From the NCBI GenBank assembly GCA_027382625.1, contig JAJKFJ010023006.1, positions 1-64,000 on the forward strand: DNA of 64,000 bases, read 5' to 3'. The position numbers and the translations under genes were made by a program. Below, in pieces: positions 1 to 11,787 of the stretch. The notes under the pieces were generated by a model. It had not been told where the DNA came from, searched no databases, and saw nothing but the letters and a program-made list of their open reading frames with translations. Origin of the DNA: Tetmemena sp. SeJ-2015. Lineage: Eukaryota; Ciliophora; Spirotrichea; Sporadotrichida; Oxytrichidae. Position 1 is the first letter of the stretch. Every line of letters begins with the position of its first letter.

Positions 1-316
1 TAAAAGCATTAGCCCAAAGGCAGGGTTTTTTTTAAAAAAAACTGATGTAAATCATCATTAACAAATCGTTGCTATAGGGTAACCTATAGTTAAAAAGACA
101 TAACTATCTTTACTTTTGATGAGCTGAAACAGAGCATAAGGCAACGATGCTTTGTTTCATTTTTTTTTTTACGATGAAACAACCGGAGTTAAGATAATTT
201 CATCTAAAGATTAATTATGAGATAAAGCATGTGTGTTTTTTAAGTGTGAAAAGAACATACTTGCGGTTATCATTGGTTTGATAATCGTAATTTTTTAGCA
301 ATGCCCAAGTTTATAA
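1..316. other. AT-rich leader, no gene seen
   Basis: This is AT-rich sequence with long A and T runs ahead of the large adhesin remnant. I see no convincing ORF, RNA gene or strong terminator here. It probably holds the promoter and signal-peptide region of the downstream gene, but indels prevent locating the start codon. Confidence 0.4.
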
Positions 317-3300
317 ATGGGAAACCTTGGTAGTATTAGTACCTGTTCAGGTTATTTTTACGACGACGGAGGCTCGGGCAATAACTATAGGCCCTGGCCA
401 ATCTACTGTTGCTACCTTTTGCTCGGCATCGCCAGGGCAATCTATTTATTTCCAGTTTACCCATTTTCGGTACCGAAAACTTCTACGACTCGTTGTTTAG
501 TAATACAACGGTAGCAGCACATCGGCGCCAATACTAGCTGCGTATACGGGTAGTCCCGTGCCAGGCAACGTTATATCATCTAACGCCGAAAACTGTCTAA
601 CCTTCGAATTTAGGTCGGAGGGTAGTATCCCAAGGTATAGGCTGGGTAGCTACCATAGCTGTGGTACACCACCACCGCCACCTGCTACACCTTGCGATGG
701 TGCTGCTGCGTTCTGTACGGGCACTAACTATAATTTCCTGCAGCTACAGGTACCACTGCACATACAGACCAGATTTTTGATTGCTTGTTCACACACCCAA
801 AACCCCTGTGTGGTATTTCTTGCAGATAACAAAACTCAGGTACTATAGGCATATCTATGGCTAATACGGCCAATGTAGATGTTGACTTTGTACTATGGGG
901 CCATTTACTACCAAAGCTCGGCGTGTAATCAACTTACAAGTTCAAAAGGGGTTGATTGTAGTTACTCATCTTCGGCTACCGAACATATAGATATTGCTAA
1001 TGCTATTTTCGGGGCAGTACTATGTATTGTGTGTTTTCTAACTATTCTAACCAAACCCACTAACTTTACGCTTACTACCGATGGGTTCATCGAACGGTAC
1101 TACCAACTGTGCCATATTGTGCGATATAACCAGCATGACGGCTGGTGCAGGTGCCTGCGATGTAACTACAGGCCTACATAGTATTACGGGCAACGTTATT
1201 ACGCAGTTTTCCCCCTAGCACAGGTACACTTACTATTACTACCAACACTGGGCAGTCTGTAGTATTGAATGCACCTTTTACTGGCAATACTGCTTATACC
1301 TTTCCAGGTGTTCCTTCTACTGGTGGTATTATAGCAGCTACGGCTCAATTTAAAACCCGATACTGGTTGCAACTACACTACTACTTAACTTCCCGGCATC
1401 GTCCCTTTGTTCATTCTGCTAGAAACAATCCCCTACCTCCCAAAGGCGGTTGGGTAACTCCAAACTGCGGCAGCACAAGGTAGTGTTACTCCCTCCCAAA
1501 AGGGAAACCGGGCCCAAAACGGCTATGCTTCTCCCAAACAAAATCCTGAAATAACTGGTGTAGCCTTTGCGGCGGTACTTACGTATATGGGTAAGGGCTG
1601 GTGGCTGCACCCGCGGAGTAGAAACACTGTAATAGGGGGCCCACGCCTAGCATTACCCCTACCATTCCCCAAACCTTACGTGAAAGGGAAAGCTCCCCAA
1701 GTAGATTTTGGAAAAGTCCCCAATCCCGTCCCAAACCAATAGTTTAAATCAATGGAGCGGTGGGGGCCTCCCCAATCCCTGCCGATATATTATTACCGCT
1801 TGGCAGCGTGCATGCGTAACTGCAAACTGGCAGAAAGGTGTAGCGCTACTGGCACTTACGGGTTTTCCCCCGCCTACTGCGCTTTTCCTTAGGCACCCTA
1901 CCCTTAACAGGCTATTGAAAACTGGGGGCAGTAAAGCGTAACTGCTACTGGGGCACTGCGCCACTGGTATTTTGCAGGGACAATAACGAAATACTTCTAC
2001 ATTAGAAAATTGGCAGCGCCCATATATTTCGTATTGAAAACCCAAATTTTGGGTAACAGGTAGTTACCCGAAACGCCGCACCTAATCCAAAACTTTTGGG
2101 AAATGCTACAATTACAACGCCCAATTGCGGCAGTCAGATGGAAAAGGGGTAACCAGCGTAAGCGGGGGGCGTACCCCCACTTACCTATGCATGGAGAAAT
2201 AGCCAAACAAAACCTAATGCACAACGTAGCTGCAGGTACATATGCTTATGAAACCGATCCCAACGGCTGTAGTGCTTGGTACGTATAACGTAGGGGGTAA
2301 TCGGCGTTGGTATTTAACCTGCCGTTACCACGTTTAACGTGCCAAAGCGGCGGGGATATTACTGCCATGTAACTGGTGGGGCAGGCCATATGCGTACACT
2401 GGGGCAACCCAAAAGCAAGGCGCATCTAGCTAACCTTTCTGCGGGGACTATCGAAAATGCTAAGATGCTAACGGCGTAGCGGGCTGATCTTATACCCTAG
2501 GTACCGACCCTGCGCTGTCTATTTACCCCTTGTAAGCAATGTAAGTGGTAGGTGCTACCGATGGTAGCATAAGCTGCCTTTGCAGGGGGTACCGGTCAGT
2601 AACGGGTGTTGGGGGCAGCGACAATTTCAGCCCGGGCAATAGTTTACGGCTTGGAGCTGGACCTATAGCGTAACAGCTAGCGACCCCCACTGGCTGTTCG
2701 GGGTGTAGCATCTACACTATTTAATGGCCCACAAGGTTTTTGGGAACCCAAACCTAACATTACCGATGGGATACTACCAATCTCCTACTGGCAGTATAGT
2801 GTAACCCTTTTTGGGGGGAAAACCCCCTTTCAACTATTTGTGGGCGATAGCCAAAAAGCTTAAAAAGCTACTAACTTAGTAGCAGGGCTTAAAACAGTAA
2901 CCATTACCGATCCCAATTTGCAACACCACTGCAAGTGGGGGTAAAAGAACCCGGCGAATTTATAATTGATGCTTGGGGCCTACCCATTAAAATGTGCTGG
3001 CGATATAAAAAGGTACCCATTACTGCCTATGCAAACGGTGGTACACACCCATTAAACTATTGGGTACGCAAGATGGTATAGCTTTTACTATGCAAGGGTG
3101 GGGAAAATTAAGGCCTACCTTTTGGGTTTTTGTACACCGTAATAATATCCGACAACAATGGCTGTACAGTACCCGATACTACAAGTGTGGGCGATGTAAT
3201 CCCCCGATGTATTTATGTTACTCCCGTTTTACATCGTGCAGGGCGATGACTATAACGATGGGCCATACACATAGTAGCACTAACGCGGGCCGAAAACGGC

Positions 3301-3886
3301 CCTTAGGGTATAGTATAGATCTGGCGCGCAGCAGCAACAATGGGGCGATTTTTTTGGCTTGCTAGCAGGTGCTTATAAAATACAAGCTGAAAGCAAACAA
3401 AGGCTGCACCCTACTATTGATGCTATCGTTGAGCAGCCACTAAAAATTTTTGCCGAATTTTTAACCCCGTACGCTTACACTTACTGGGCGAAAAGGGGAG
3501 ATGTATTGGCTACCTAACCAAAAAATAAAGCAATGTCGTATACTGGACCCTAGCTAGGGCCCTAACTGTGCGACTCCCCTACCCTACCATAACTCCCTAT
3601 AACCGTACCGACTATGTGTGACCATAAGTAGGAGAACGGAATGGGTTATGCACGAAAGGGCAAACTACATGTGGGTGAAAAACAGAAACTGTAGTCCGAA
3701 TGCCTTTCACCTAATGGCGGGCAACAACGCTTGTTTCCTATTTCATTTTCGGATATAAAAAACGGTGAACTGAAAAATATTCAACCTTTGGGGGGAGCTA
3801 TGTTCGAAAGCTTGAACCAGTTCCAGGGTTGGGAGGGTACTTACAAAGGCTCAAGCACCCAAGGCCTATACACGTAACCGTACAGG
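317..3886 (+). CDS. SprB-like T9SS adhesin with CHU_C-type C-terminal domain, heavily fragmented
   Basis: The best reading is a single large secreted protein on the + strand, broken by very many frameshifts. Fragments show the Thr/Gly/Asn-rich style of Bacteroidota surface adhesins. A piece near 2226-2286 reads like a SprB repeat (AGTY...DPNGCSA), and another near 3143-3190 reads SDNNGCTVPDTTSVGD. The end (about 3735-3870) contains PISFSDIKNGELKN followed by FQGWEGTYKGS. That matches the gliding-motility-associated C-terminal domain (CHU_C) found on type IX secretion substrates. A hairpin with a T run follows at 4012. Family membership is inferred from these short motifs. Start, domain count and exact end cannot be fixed, and real decay cannot be excluded because error density is far higher than in genes to the right. 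Confidence 0.5.
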
Positions 3887-4011
3887 CACCCGTTTAGATA
3901 ATACGAAAGAAGATAAGAAGGCTCGAAATGCTTATAAGGGAAGCGCAGCACCGAGGTAATTATACCCTCTTCATCAGCATATAAAACATGGGTCGCACAA
4001 GCTAATCCAGC

Positions 4012-4033
4012 AAAATAGGGGCCCTATTTTTTT
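4012..4033 (+). terminator. Rho-independent terminator candidate
   Basis: AAAATAGGG and CCCTATTTT form a near-perfect inverted repeat with almost no loop, followed by further T residues. It lies about 130 bases after the adhesin C-terminal motif and would end that transcript. The loop is unusually short, so one or more bases may be missing. Confidence 0.55.
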
Positions 4034-4435
4034 GTCCTCTTGCGTTTTTTGTTTTAAGTGGGATGGTGGGGAAGTGCCCTAACGCCCCGTGGCAAAATTT
4101 TGGCCCTGGGAGCACTATCGCGTATACAGGGCCCTAAAATTTTCGCCGCCCCTTGTTTTTTACGGCTAGCCGCCCCGCATATGCCAAAGCAGTGCACAGC
4201 GCATCTGCCCCCCGCCATCTACTACCGTACCTTTTCTGTGCCCTCGCCTCAAGCGCGGTACGCACCAGCATTACCCCATGGCATTTTACGGAGGTAAGTG
4301 CCATTAAACAGCTATTGCCGCCCATGCTTTTTTGGCCCATAGGGGGGGCTACATTCACTTTATCGGGTTTGCATCGCATAAGTCGGTAGTAAGTAAGCTC
4401 ATGTGGTGTTCTATTTTGGATGGAAGGTTTTAAAG
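4034..4435. other. Unassigned stretch, poor sequence quality
   Basis: Open frames exist on both strands (for example minus 4134-4379 and plus 4153-4389), but none resembles a family I know and they contradict each other. The region has many homopolymers and low-quality character like the adhesin block. It lies just downstream of cvpA on the minus strand, so a third gene of that operon is possible but not supported. Confidence 0.3.
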
Positions 4436-4949
4436 TTAAAACAGATGCTCGAAGTTATCGAAAGCATCGCGGAAATACGGGAATGGCCTTGCCGTATTTC
4501 TACCACGCGCGGCCCCATGTTGGCTATATATGGATATACGTGCGAACTTGTTTTTGCGATGTAGTATCATATCTACCTGGTTTGGCAAACCATAAAAGTA
4601 CGCACAGTACATACAAGCCTATAAGCGAATTTTATAAAGCCGCCTATTATTTGGTTGGGTAGGTTAAGCGAGAAAATTGCAATATCTGCTCAAGCCCCCA
4701 GGCCACTAGCTTAAAGAAAAGGCTACCAATGCAAACACCAATATGAATGCAATAATGGCAAGCACTTTAGGCTCGCATGTAGTGTGCCATGTATTTAGGT
4801 TTACTGCCAAGTACGAAAACTTAAGGGCGGCTATAATACCCAAAACAAACCTACTACCGAGAATATAGAATAGATAATGCCTTTCCCTTAAAACCCTTGG
4901 TAAAAGCCGAAGCCTATAAATAACTAAAAAAAAGTATATCGAATATCAT
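4436..4949 (-). CDS. cvpA: CvpA family membrane protein (fragmented)
   Basis: Reading the minus strand across several indels gives a roughly 170-residue hydrophobic protein of the CvpA (colicin V production) family. Recognisable pieces in order are IIAALKFSYLAVN, then LAIIAFILVFALVAFSL, then IIGGFI. A typical conserved tail follows: TSSHVYPYIANMGP...NFEHLF-stop. Four membrane segments are expected in the family; the role in Bacteroidota is unclear (membrane-stress or purine-linked in other bacteria). The ATG overlaps the TGA of the preceding yqeY gene (ATGA), which supports this start and translational coupling. Breaks look like sequencing indels. Confidence 0.75.
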
Positions 4950-5398
4950 GCTCCTAATAAACTCTTACGGTATCGCCACCATTTTATTATCGGCTTTGCC
5001 GCTAGTTGTTTCGATGCTGCACCCATTACCTTGCCCATTTCTTTAGGCGAAGTAGCGCCTACCTCGGCTATTATTTTTTCTATGGCTGCCTTTACTTCAT
5101 CGGCACTCATCATAGCTGGCAAGTACTTTTCAAATCACGGCTATCTCTTCTACTTCTTTAGCTTATAAGGTCCTGGCGGTTGGCTTTTTCAAACTCGCTT
5201 ACCGAGTCGGGGCGCTGTTTTACCATTTTCTGTAGCATTTTGACCTCACGCTCAGGCGGTTACGGTGCCGCTAAAACCCTTCTCGGTTTTAATCAACATT
5301 ATATTTGCTTTTAATAGCGCGTAGGCCGCGCACGGTAGCTTCTTCTTTGCAAGCATTGCTGTTTTTAGGTCAGATTTATTATGTTCCTCTAGTGCCAT
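4946..5398 (-). CDS. yqeY: GatB/YqeY domain-containing protein
   Basis: The minus-strand pieces assemble to about 150 residues, the normal YqeY length. They are an N-terminal LKTAMLAK...VRGLRAIKSK, a middle VKMLQKMVKQR...FEKANRQDL, and a C-terminal MSADEVKAAIEKIIAEVG then SPKEMGKVMGAASKQL. This fold is shared with the tRNA-binding tail of the GatB amidotransferase subunit, and the standalone protein has no well-defined function. The chosen start reads MALEEHNKSDL, close to the usual family start. Its stop overlaps the cvpA start. Three or more frameshifts are needed. Confidence 0.8.
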
Positions 5399-5593
5399 TT
5401 GTATTGGGGTATTTATTGCAAATTAAGCACCTGTTTTCAATTTATATAACATACCCATATAGCAAGTTGTGTATTTTAGCAAAGCGCCTCCCTTGGCAGC
5501 CCTTATTTTACGCTAAGCAAAAAGGGTAGATTTAACACTGGCAAGGCTTTCAGGGCTTAAAGTTTTCATTAAATTCATTAAAATCTACTTAAC

Positions 5594-6767
5594 ATGAAAT
5601 CTTACCACCTCCTGTTTTTTAGCTTCACATTGGTTGTTCGGCTCGTGTAAAAAGGATGATAACACACAAAAAAAGGATGATGTGGTGTATGAAAAACGGA
5701 CCTACCGATAGTTTACGTATAAATCAAATACAAATAATAGTACCCAACAGCTACCACCTTAAAACCCGATTCGGCAGTTTTTCAATTTTTAGTAAGGTTA
5801 GATTCGTTAGGTGCTTTGCCTGCCGAGTACAACCCAATAGTATAGACTATTGGCACCTGCCCCTAGCCGAGCAAATGAGCAACTATGGCGTACGCGGGCT
5901 TGAACTGGATATATACAACGACCCACAGGCGGGCATTTCTACAACAGGGCGGGCTATACTTTTAACAGGTAGGTATGCCCAGTTTGAATATTGATGAACT
6001 GAACGAAACCTGGGTTTTAAAATCATCACATACCCGATTTCGAATTTCATACCACCAATTATACCATTTAAATCGGCATTGCAGGATGTGCGTAACTGGA
6101 GCCTAAGCCACCCTAACCACCTTCCTATATTTATTAATATAGAAACTAAAGAAAATGCCGTATCGGGTGTGCTAAATATTTCTAACCTAGTGTGCCTATA
6201 CCTTACGACGCCGATGCTACCAATAAGCTAGATGAAGAAATAAAAAGTGTGTTTGGCAATGACCTAGATAAAGTAATAACCCCCGACGATGTACGCGGCA
6301 ACTATAGTACACTTGAAGCGGCAGCACTGGCAGGCAATTGGCCTAAGCTAGCCGAGGCACGCGGCAAGGTAGTGTTTATACTGGAGGGTGCTGCTGAAAA
6401 CGAGTACAAAGCAGGCCACCCATCGCTACAAGGCAGGGCCGCATTTGTGTATAGCAACCCAGGTACGCCCGAGGCAGCATTTGTAATATTGAACAACCCA
6501 GTAGGCAGCTTTAGCCAAATACAACAGCGCGTAGGCCAAGGCTATATAGTGCGCACCCGCGCCGATAGCAATACCGATGAGGCACGCAGCGGAGATTATA
6601 CCAATATGACTGCCGCGTTCAACAGCGGTGCACAAATTACTTCTACCGATTACTACAGGCCCGACCCGCGCGCAGGTGATGGTACTTGGACCAACTTTAC
6701 GGTGCGTTTCCCTGGGGGCGAGCTGGCGCGCATCAATGCTATTTCAGCCGCGGGCAAACCAATTTAG
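5594..6767 (+). CDS. Ca2+-dependent phosphoinositide-specific phospholipase C-like lipoprotein
   Basis: The start MKSYHLLFFSFTLV leads, after one frameshift, into a lipobox-like GSCKKDD, so an outer lipoprotein is likely. The body matches the PI-PLC-C1 family: a conserved Asn-Ser-Tyr-His near residue 50, then LPLAEQM..GVRGLELDIYNDP with the metal-site Glu and Asp. Further on are NWSLSHPNHLPIFINIETKE, GNYSTLEAA and ARGKVVFILEG. The C-terminal 191 residues (6192-6767) are uninterrupted and include DARSGDYT-type and YYRPDPRAGDGTW segments typical of family members. The expected role is cleavage of glycerophosphoinositol-type or other phosphodiester headgroups at the cell surface. Substrate is not determined. 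The front third carries several frameshifts. Confidence 0.8.
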
Positions 6768-6821
6768 GGGTTATAAAGGAATAACCTTATATTAACATAA
6801 ACTTCGGATGTTTGAACAGCA

Positions 6822-7613
6822 ATGAATAACCAAAAAAGGAAAATAGAAGTTGCGGTAATATCCGACGTACACTTGGGCTTTATAGGCTGCAAAGCCAAGC
6901 AGCTTAACCGCTATCTTGAAAGCATAGACCCTGAGGTGCTGGTAATAAACGGCGACCTGATAGATATATGGCAGTTCCGTAGCTATTACTTCCTAAGTCT
7001 CATACCCGTGTTATTCAAAATATATTCCGCATGCTGGGCGAGGGCGTGCGCGTGTACTACCTTACAGGCAACCACGATGAACTGCTGCGACGCTATAGCG
7101 GACTTACACTAGGTGGCCTACAGCTTGAAGATAAACTGGTGCTGGAGCTAGATGGGAAAAAGCACTGGTTTTTTCATGGCGATGTGTTTGATGTAACCAT
7201 GCGCGGTAGCAAGTGGTTGGCCAAGCTGGGCACCTTGGGTTACGAGCTACTTATTATTACCAACCAAATAGTAAATTTTCTGTTAGAACTGTTCGGGCGC
7301 GATAAAATATCGCTATCGAAAATGGTGAAGGAGAGCGTAAAGAAGGGCGTAAAAAAAATGGGCAACTACGAGCTTACAGCTGCCGAAATAGCTATAGAAA
7401 ACAAGTACGACTACGTACTGAACGGACACATACACATACCTGTAATAAAAAACATAGAAACCCCGATGGCAAGGTAACTTACCTTAACAGTGGCGACTGG
7501 GTAGAGAACATGACAGCCTTAGAGTACGCTAAGGCGAATGGAAACTAGTGTGGTATAAAGACTTAACGTTTCCCGAAAATTGGCTTCATGTTGAGGAAGG
7601 GGATTTGCCTTAG
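6822..7613 (+). CDS. LpxH-like UDP-2,3-diacylglucosamine diphosphatase family phosphoesterase
   Basis: This is a calcineurin-type metallophosphoesterase of about 260 residues with all metal motifs visible: SDVHLG, NGDLIDIW, GNHDE, FFHGD and NGHIHIP. This set and length fit the LpxH-like branch common in Bacteroidota, which removes UMP from UDP-2,3-diacylglucosamine in lipid A synthesis. Some relatives act on other nucleotide diphosphates. Two frameshifts break it, near 7020 and near 7470; the end reads SGDWVENMTALEYAKG...EEGDLP-stop. It is a separate unit 54 bases after the phospholipase gene. Confidence 0.85.
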
Positions 7614-7691
7614 TTATGCGCTCCAATTAGATGAAACTTTTATTGAAAAAGCCCGTTTTTAAATCATAGTAAACGTATGGTAGAGATATGA

Positions 7692-7717
7692 GTAGTGCAT
7701 GTATATGTATGCACTAC
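7692..7717. other. Stem-loop in the LpxH-TonB receptor gap
   Basis: GTAGTGCAT and ATGCACTAC form a perfect 9-base stem with an 8-base loop. No T run follows directly, so it could be a weak terminator of the phosphoesterase transcript or an RNA element ahead of the receptor. The rest of the 286-base gap shows nothing I recognise. Confidence 0.4.
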
Positions 7718-7899
7718 CCCTATATTCATATTACAAAACAATAGCTGTTAAATTATTATCAATACAAAAAGCTTTACCATTTGTAGCAAGTAGTATGAGA
7801 AGTATCACCAATTGCTGAAAAAATGATGCGAACCTTGCAGGTATTGAGTTTAACATTATTTTGCAACACCCTAAAACAACACAAACCCTATAATACTGC

Positions 7900-10270
7900 A
7901 TGAGAAGATTTCTACTGCTATTGCCTTGCCTTTTATTTATTGCTATTACCGCATTTGCACAGAATGCCGAATTTACTGGTACCGTTACCGACATTGAAAC
8001 GCATGAACCATTGGCTGGCGCTACCATAAGGCTTGATAAAGCCAAGGGGGGTATAACCGATGCATCGGGTAAATTTAGAATAACCATAGCCCTGGCGAAT
8101 ACGAGGTAAGCATAAGCTATACAGGTTACAAAGCCTTTAAGCAAACGATAACTTTAGTAGCAGGAGCCAATACCCCTTTGGTAGCCGAGGTGCAAAGTGC
8201 AGCTATACAAATAAACCAAGTGGTAAGTGTAAGCCAGTACAAAAAGAATGCTGCATACGAAACAGTAAGTATAGAAGTAGTAAGCCAAAACCAGATAAAA
8301 ACACTAACAGTAACGACCTTGGCGAGGTAGTAAACAAAACCCCCGGCGTGCTAGTGCAAGATGGACAGATAAACATACGAGGTGCCAGCTCATACTCGTA
8401 CGGAGTAGGTTCGCGTACATCGGTATTGGTAGATGGCCTTAGCTTTATGAGTGCCGACCTAGGCGAGGCACAGATACGCTTTGTGCCGCTTGAAAACGTA
8501 AAACAAGTAGAGGTAGTAAAAGGCCCTGCATCGGTTTTATATGGTTCATCGGCCTTGAACGGTGGTATAAACGTAATAAGCGCATGGCCTAGCGACTATG
8601 ATGCAAAAACATCGATAGATATAAACTTTGGCGTGTATGGTGCGCCACCTAAGGGTTAAAAAAATGGTGGGGCAACAGTTCGCTACCATACTTTGCCAAT
8701 ATGAACTTTAACTGGCAAAAGCGCATTAAGCAGTTGCAAATAGTAGCAGGTGCCAACTTTACACGCAACGAATCGAACCTAGAGCTAGCCGACGAAATGC
8801 GCGTGCGCGGTATATTGAAACTGCGCTATCTGCACCCAAAAATTACAGGCTTGAACTTTGGTATAAACACCAACGTAATGTACGAAAGCAGCAACCGCTA
8901 CTTTATTGCCAAGGACCTTGACTCGAATATACTTTTCCGCGGTGCAGGTAGCGATGATAAATACACCCGCTTAACAGTTGACCCTTTTGTAAGCTACACC
9001 AACCTAAGGGCCACCGTATCACGGCTTCTACCCGTTACCTATTGATATTCCGCAAGGGTAACGGCGAGGACCCCAATGCAGTATCGCACCAAGCTATTGG
9101 CGATATACAGTACAATACCGTTGGAAAACATGTTAACCTTTACCGCAGGTGTACCATTTAGTGTAGGCGCCAATACCAGCAACTTGTACGAGGGTACACG
9201 TATGAACTTTAACACTGCAGTATATGCACAGCTTGAGTTTGTATATAAAGTGCTTACCCTGCAAGGTGGTTTGCGCTACGAGGTAATAGGTGTAGATACT
9301 TTTGTAATACCGGGCCGCCCGGTGTTCCGCGCAGGTGTAAGCGTACAAGCGGCTAAGGCTACTTTCTTCCGTGCATCGTGGGGCCAAGGTTACAGGGTGC
9401 CTACCATTGGCGAGCGCTACCTAGGCCAGCCTTTTACAGCAGTGTGTATATAGTGCCGAACGATACCTTGAAGCCAGAAAGCGGTTGGGGTATGGAGTTA
9501 GGCTTTAAGCAAGGCTTTAAGATTGGAAAGTTCATGGGCTTTTTCGATGCATCATTCTTTTGGCAACAATATAAGGATTACGTAGAGTACCAATTTGGCT
9601 TGCAGTACAATGCTTATGGCGATGGCAGAAAAATATTTGACGAAAGCATTGAGCTTGGCTACCCAACTTCTCCATCGGGTAGGATAATAGGTATACGTGC
9701 CATTAACATATCGAACGCAAAAATTGCAGGTTATGAGTTATCTCTATCGGGTAAAGGCAACATAGGCCCAGTAGGTATACAAACTTTGGCAGGTTATACC
9801 TATACATGGCCAGGGCAAGACAATGTTGACTCAACAGGCAAGCGTACTTATAAAACAGGCGATTTTCTACGCGATATGTTCGTATACAACTTTAAGCGCC
9901 CCGGCGATGATGTGTTGCCGAATATGCTCGACTTCCGTATCCGCCACCTAGTACGTGCCGATTTGGAATTGAGCTACTGGAAATGCTACCTAGGTACTAC
10001 CATTAGCTATGTAAGCCAACCTGAAAAAGTGCCGAACCTGTTTAAAGCGGCATCAGCTGCGTTCTTTAATGATTCGGAAGCATTGATTAAGTACGGACAA
10101 AAGCACGCCAACGGCGATTTTGTTCTTGACCTACGCGCAGGTATACATATTAAGGAAACAATGACCATAGGCTTTATAGTGAAAAACGTTACTAACCGTA
10201 TATATGTGTTGCGCCCTGGTAAATAGAGAACCTGCGTAACTTCACGTTCCAGTTCCGTTACAACTTCTAA
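7900..10270 (+). CDS. TonB-dependent receptor
   Basis: About 790 residues. A clear signal peptide (MRRFLLLLPCLLFIAITAFAQ) precedes a CarboxypepD_reg-like beta domain (FTGTVTDIETHEPLAGATIRL). The plug domain follows (NDLGEVVNKTPGVLVQDGQ, NIRGASSYSYGVGSRTSVLVDG, VEVVKGPASVLYGSSALNGGIN), then a long outer-membrane barrel. Barrel landmarks include GAGSDDKY, SWGQGYRVPTIGERYLG and LKPESGWGMELGFKQ. The end is FQFRYNF-stop, a proper barrel terminal Phe. It imports an unknown ligand using TonB energy; no SusD partner is present, so a siderophore, cofactor or small metabolite is more likely than a polysaccharide. It ends one base before the phosphatase start. Breaks occur near 8095, 8300, 8660, 9045 and 9450, plus 10225. 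Confidence 0.88.
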
Positions 10271-10271
10271 C

Positions 10272-11767
10272 ATGAAAAATAAAATTACTGCCATACTGTG
10301 CATGCTGCTTACCCTAGCCAGCCATGCGCAGTACGTCACACATGGCCCTGTATTTGGGGCGTAAAGCCGATGGCGCAAAAGTGTACATACGTACCACTAA
10401 GCCCCAGCAGAACATAGACCTAGCACTAAGTACCGATAGGGGATGGCAAGCCCTATTGCTTTTACGGGCATTACAAGCCAGCAACGCGATAACACCGTAA
10501 TGCTACAACTTACAGGCTTAAAGCCCGATCCCCGATACTATTACACCATAAAGGTGGATGGTAAGCCAGATACTATTACGGGCAACTTCCGCACTTTCCC
10601 CGAAGTAGGTAAGGCGGGCGACTATGTGTTTGTGACGGGTAGCTGCCAGAAACGGAGAACATGAAAGTGTTTGATGTAATGCCATTACACAGCCCATATT
10701 TATGATGCATACGGGCGACTTTACATACCCAACTACCAATAAAACCTGGCTATGCAATAGCATGGATACAGTTGCACTTAGCTACCGCAAGCGCTACGAT
10801 GAAAAGGTAATGAAGCAGATGCTGTACAGCATGCCTATGGACTACATGTATGATGATGATGACTATGTAGGCGGAAGCGCAGGTAAGTATTGCACCAACG
10901 ACTGCAAAATGTATATGAAGGATGGGCATGTACACAACGAAATGTTTGCCGATACTTTCCCTGCTTATCAACGCAGGAATGTAATACTGGGATACGATGA
11001 ATACTTTCCGCATTACGATTTGCCCCATACCAGCGAGGGTATTTTCCACTCGTTCAAAATGGGCAATGCCGAGTTTTTTGTAATAGACCGTAACAGCGCA
11101 AAAGCCAACCCACACAAAGATGCCTTCAGATATGATAAGAAGAAAAAGCGCTGGGTTTTCGACCCCCCTGCGGGTTATGCATTGTTTGGTAAGAACCAGA
11201 TGGATTGGCTAAAGAATGCCATGAAAAACTCAACTGCTGATTGGAAATTTATAGTGAGTGGTATACCATTGAACGGTGGCTGCAAAAAGCTATTGGATGG
11301 TGGATTGAAGATACAGAAGATGCATTGGAAAGGTTGGTTCGGTTTCCACATGGCATGGGGCTTTGGCCAATACTGGGCAGCATACCCCGAGGAACGCAAC
11401 GACTTTATGAAGTTTATAGAAGATAACAATATAAAGAACGTACTAGTAGTAAGCGGCGATACGCACCACAGTGTAATGGACGATGGCAAGAACGCCGGTC
11501 TGCCCGAAATGAACAGCAGCGGCCTAAGCGTAAGCACTACCGAACTTGCAAAATACCTAAAGCTAATAGGCAACCTAACCAGTACTTATAAGATGAAGAA
11601 GATATGGAACAAGGGCGGTATAGGCCTAAGCAGCAAAACCTGTAAAAAACGGTTTTGGCAAGGTACGCATAGTGGGTACCGAGTATGTGGAGATGAGCGT
11701 GATAGACGAAGACAATACTACCATAAGTACCATGCGCATACCTTTCAAAAGTAAAATTGTAATTTAG
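10272..11767 (+). CDS. PhoD-like (alkaline phosphatase D family) metallophosphoesterase
   Basis: The secreted protein starts MKNKITAILCMLLTLASHAQ (signal peptide). An N-terminal beta domain follows (TGLKPDPRYYYTIKVDG), then the phosphatase core with FVTGSCQ, MHTGDFTYP, YMYDDDDYVGG, SGIPLNG and VVSGDTHHS. These are the PhoD metal and catalytic motifs, though the usual WDDHD box reads YDDDDYV here. The family hydrolyses phosphodiesters and phosphomonoesters in the periplasm. It starts one base after the receptor stop, so the two are probably co-transcribed and the receptor may import the product. Frameshifts lie near 10360, 10450, 10650 and 11640. The end reads TMRIPFKSKIVI-stop. Confidence 0.83.
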
Positions 11768-11787
11768 CAGGTATAAAACCTGTAATA

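Noticed and set aside
4134..4389. Opposing ORFs on both strands after the adhesin terminator
   Set aside because: Neither shows recognisable motifs, and they contradict each other; left as unassigned sequence.
10007..11573. Long minus-strand ORFs across the receptor end and phosphatase
   Set aside because: Antisense shadows of genes with clear family motifs.
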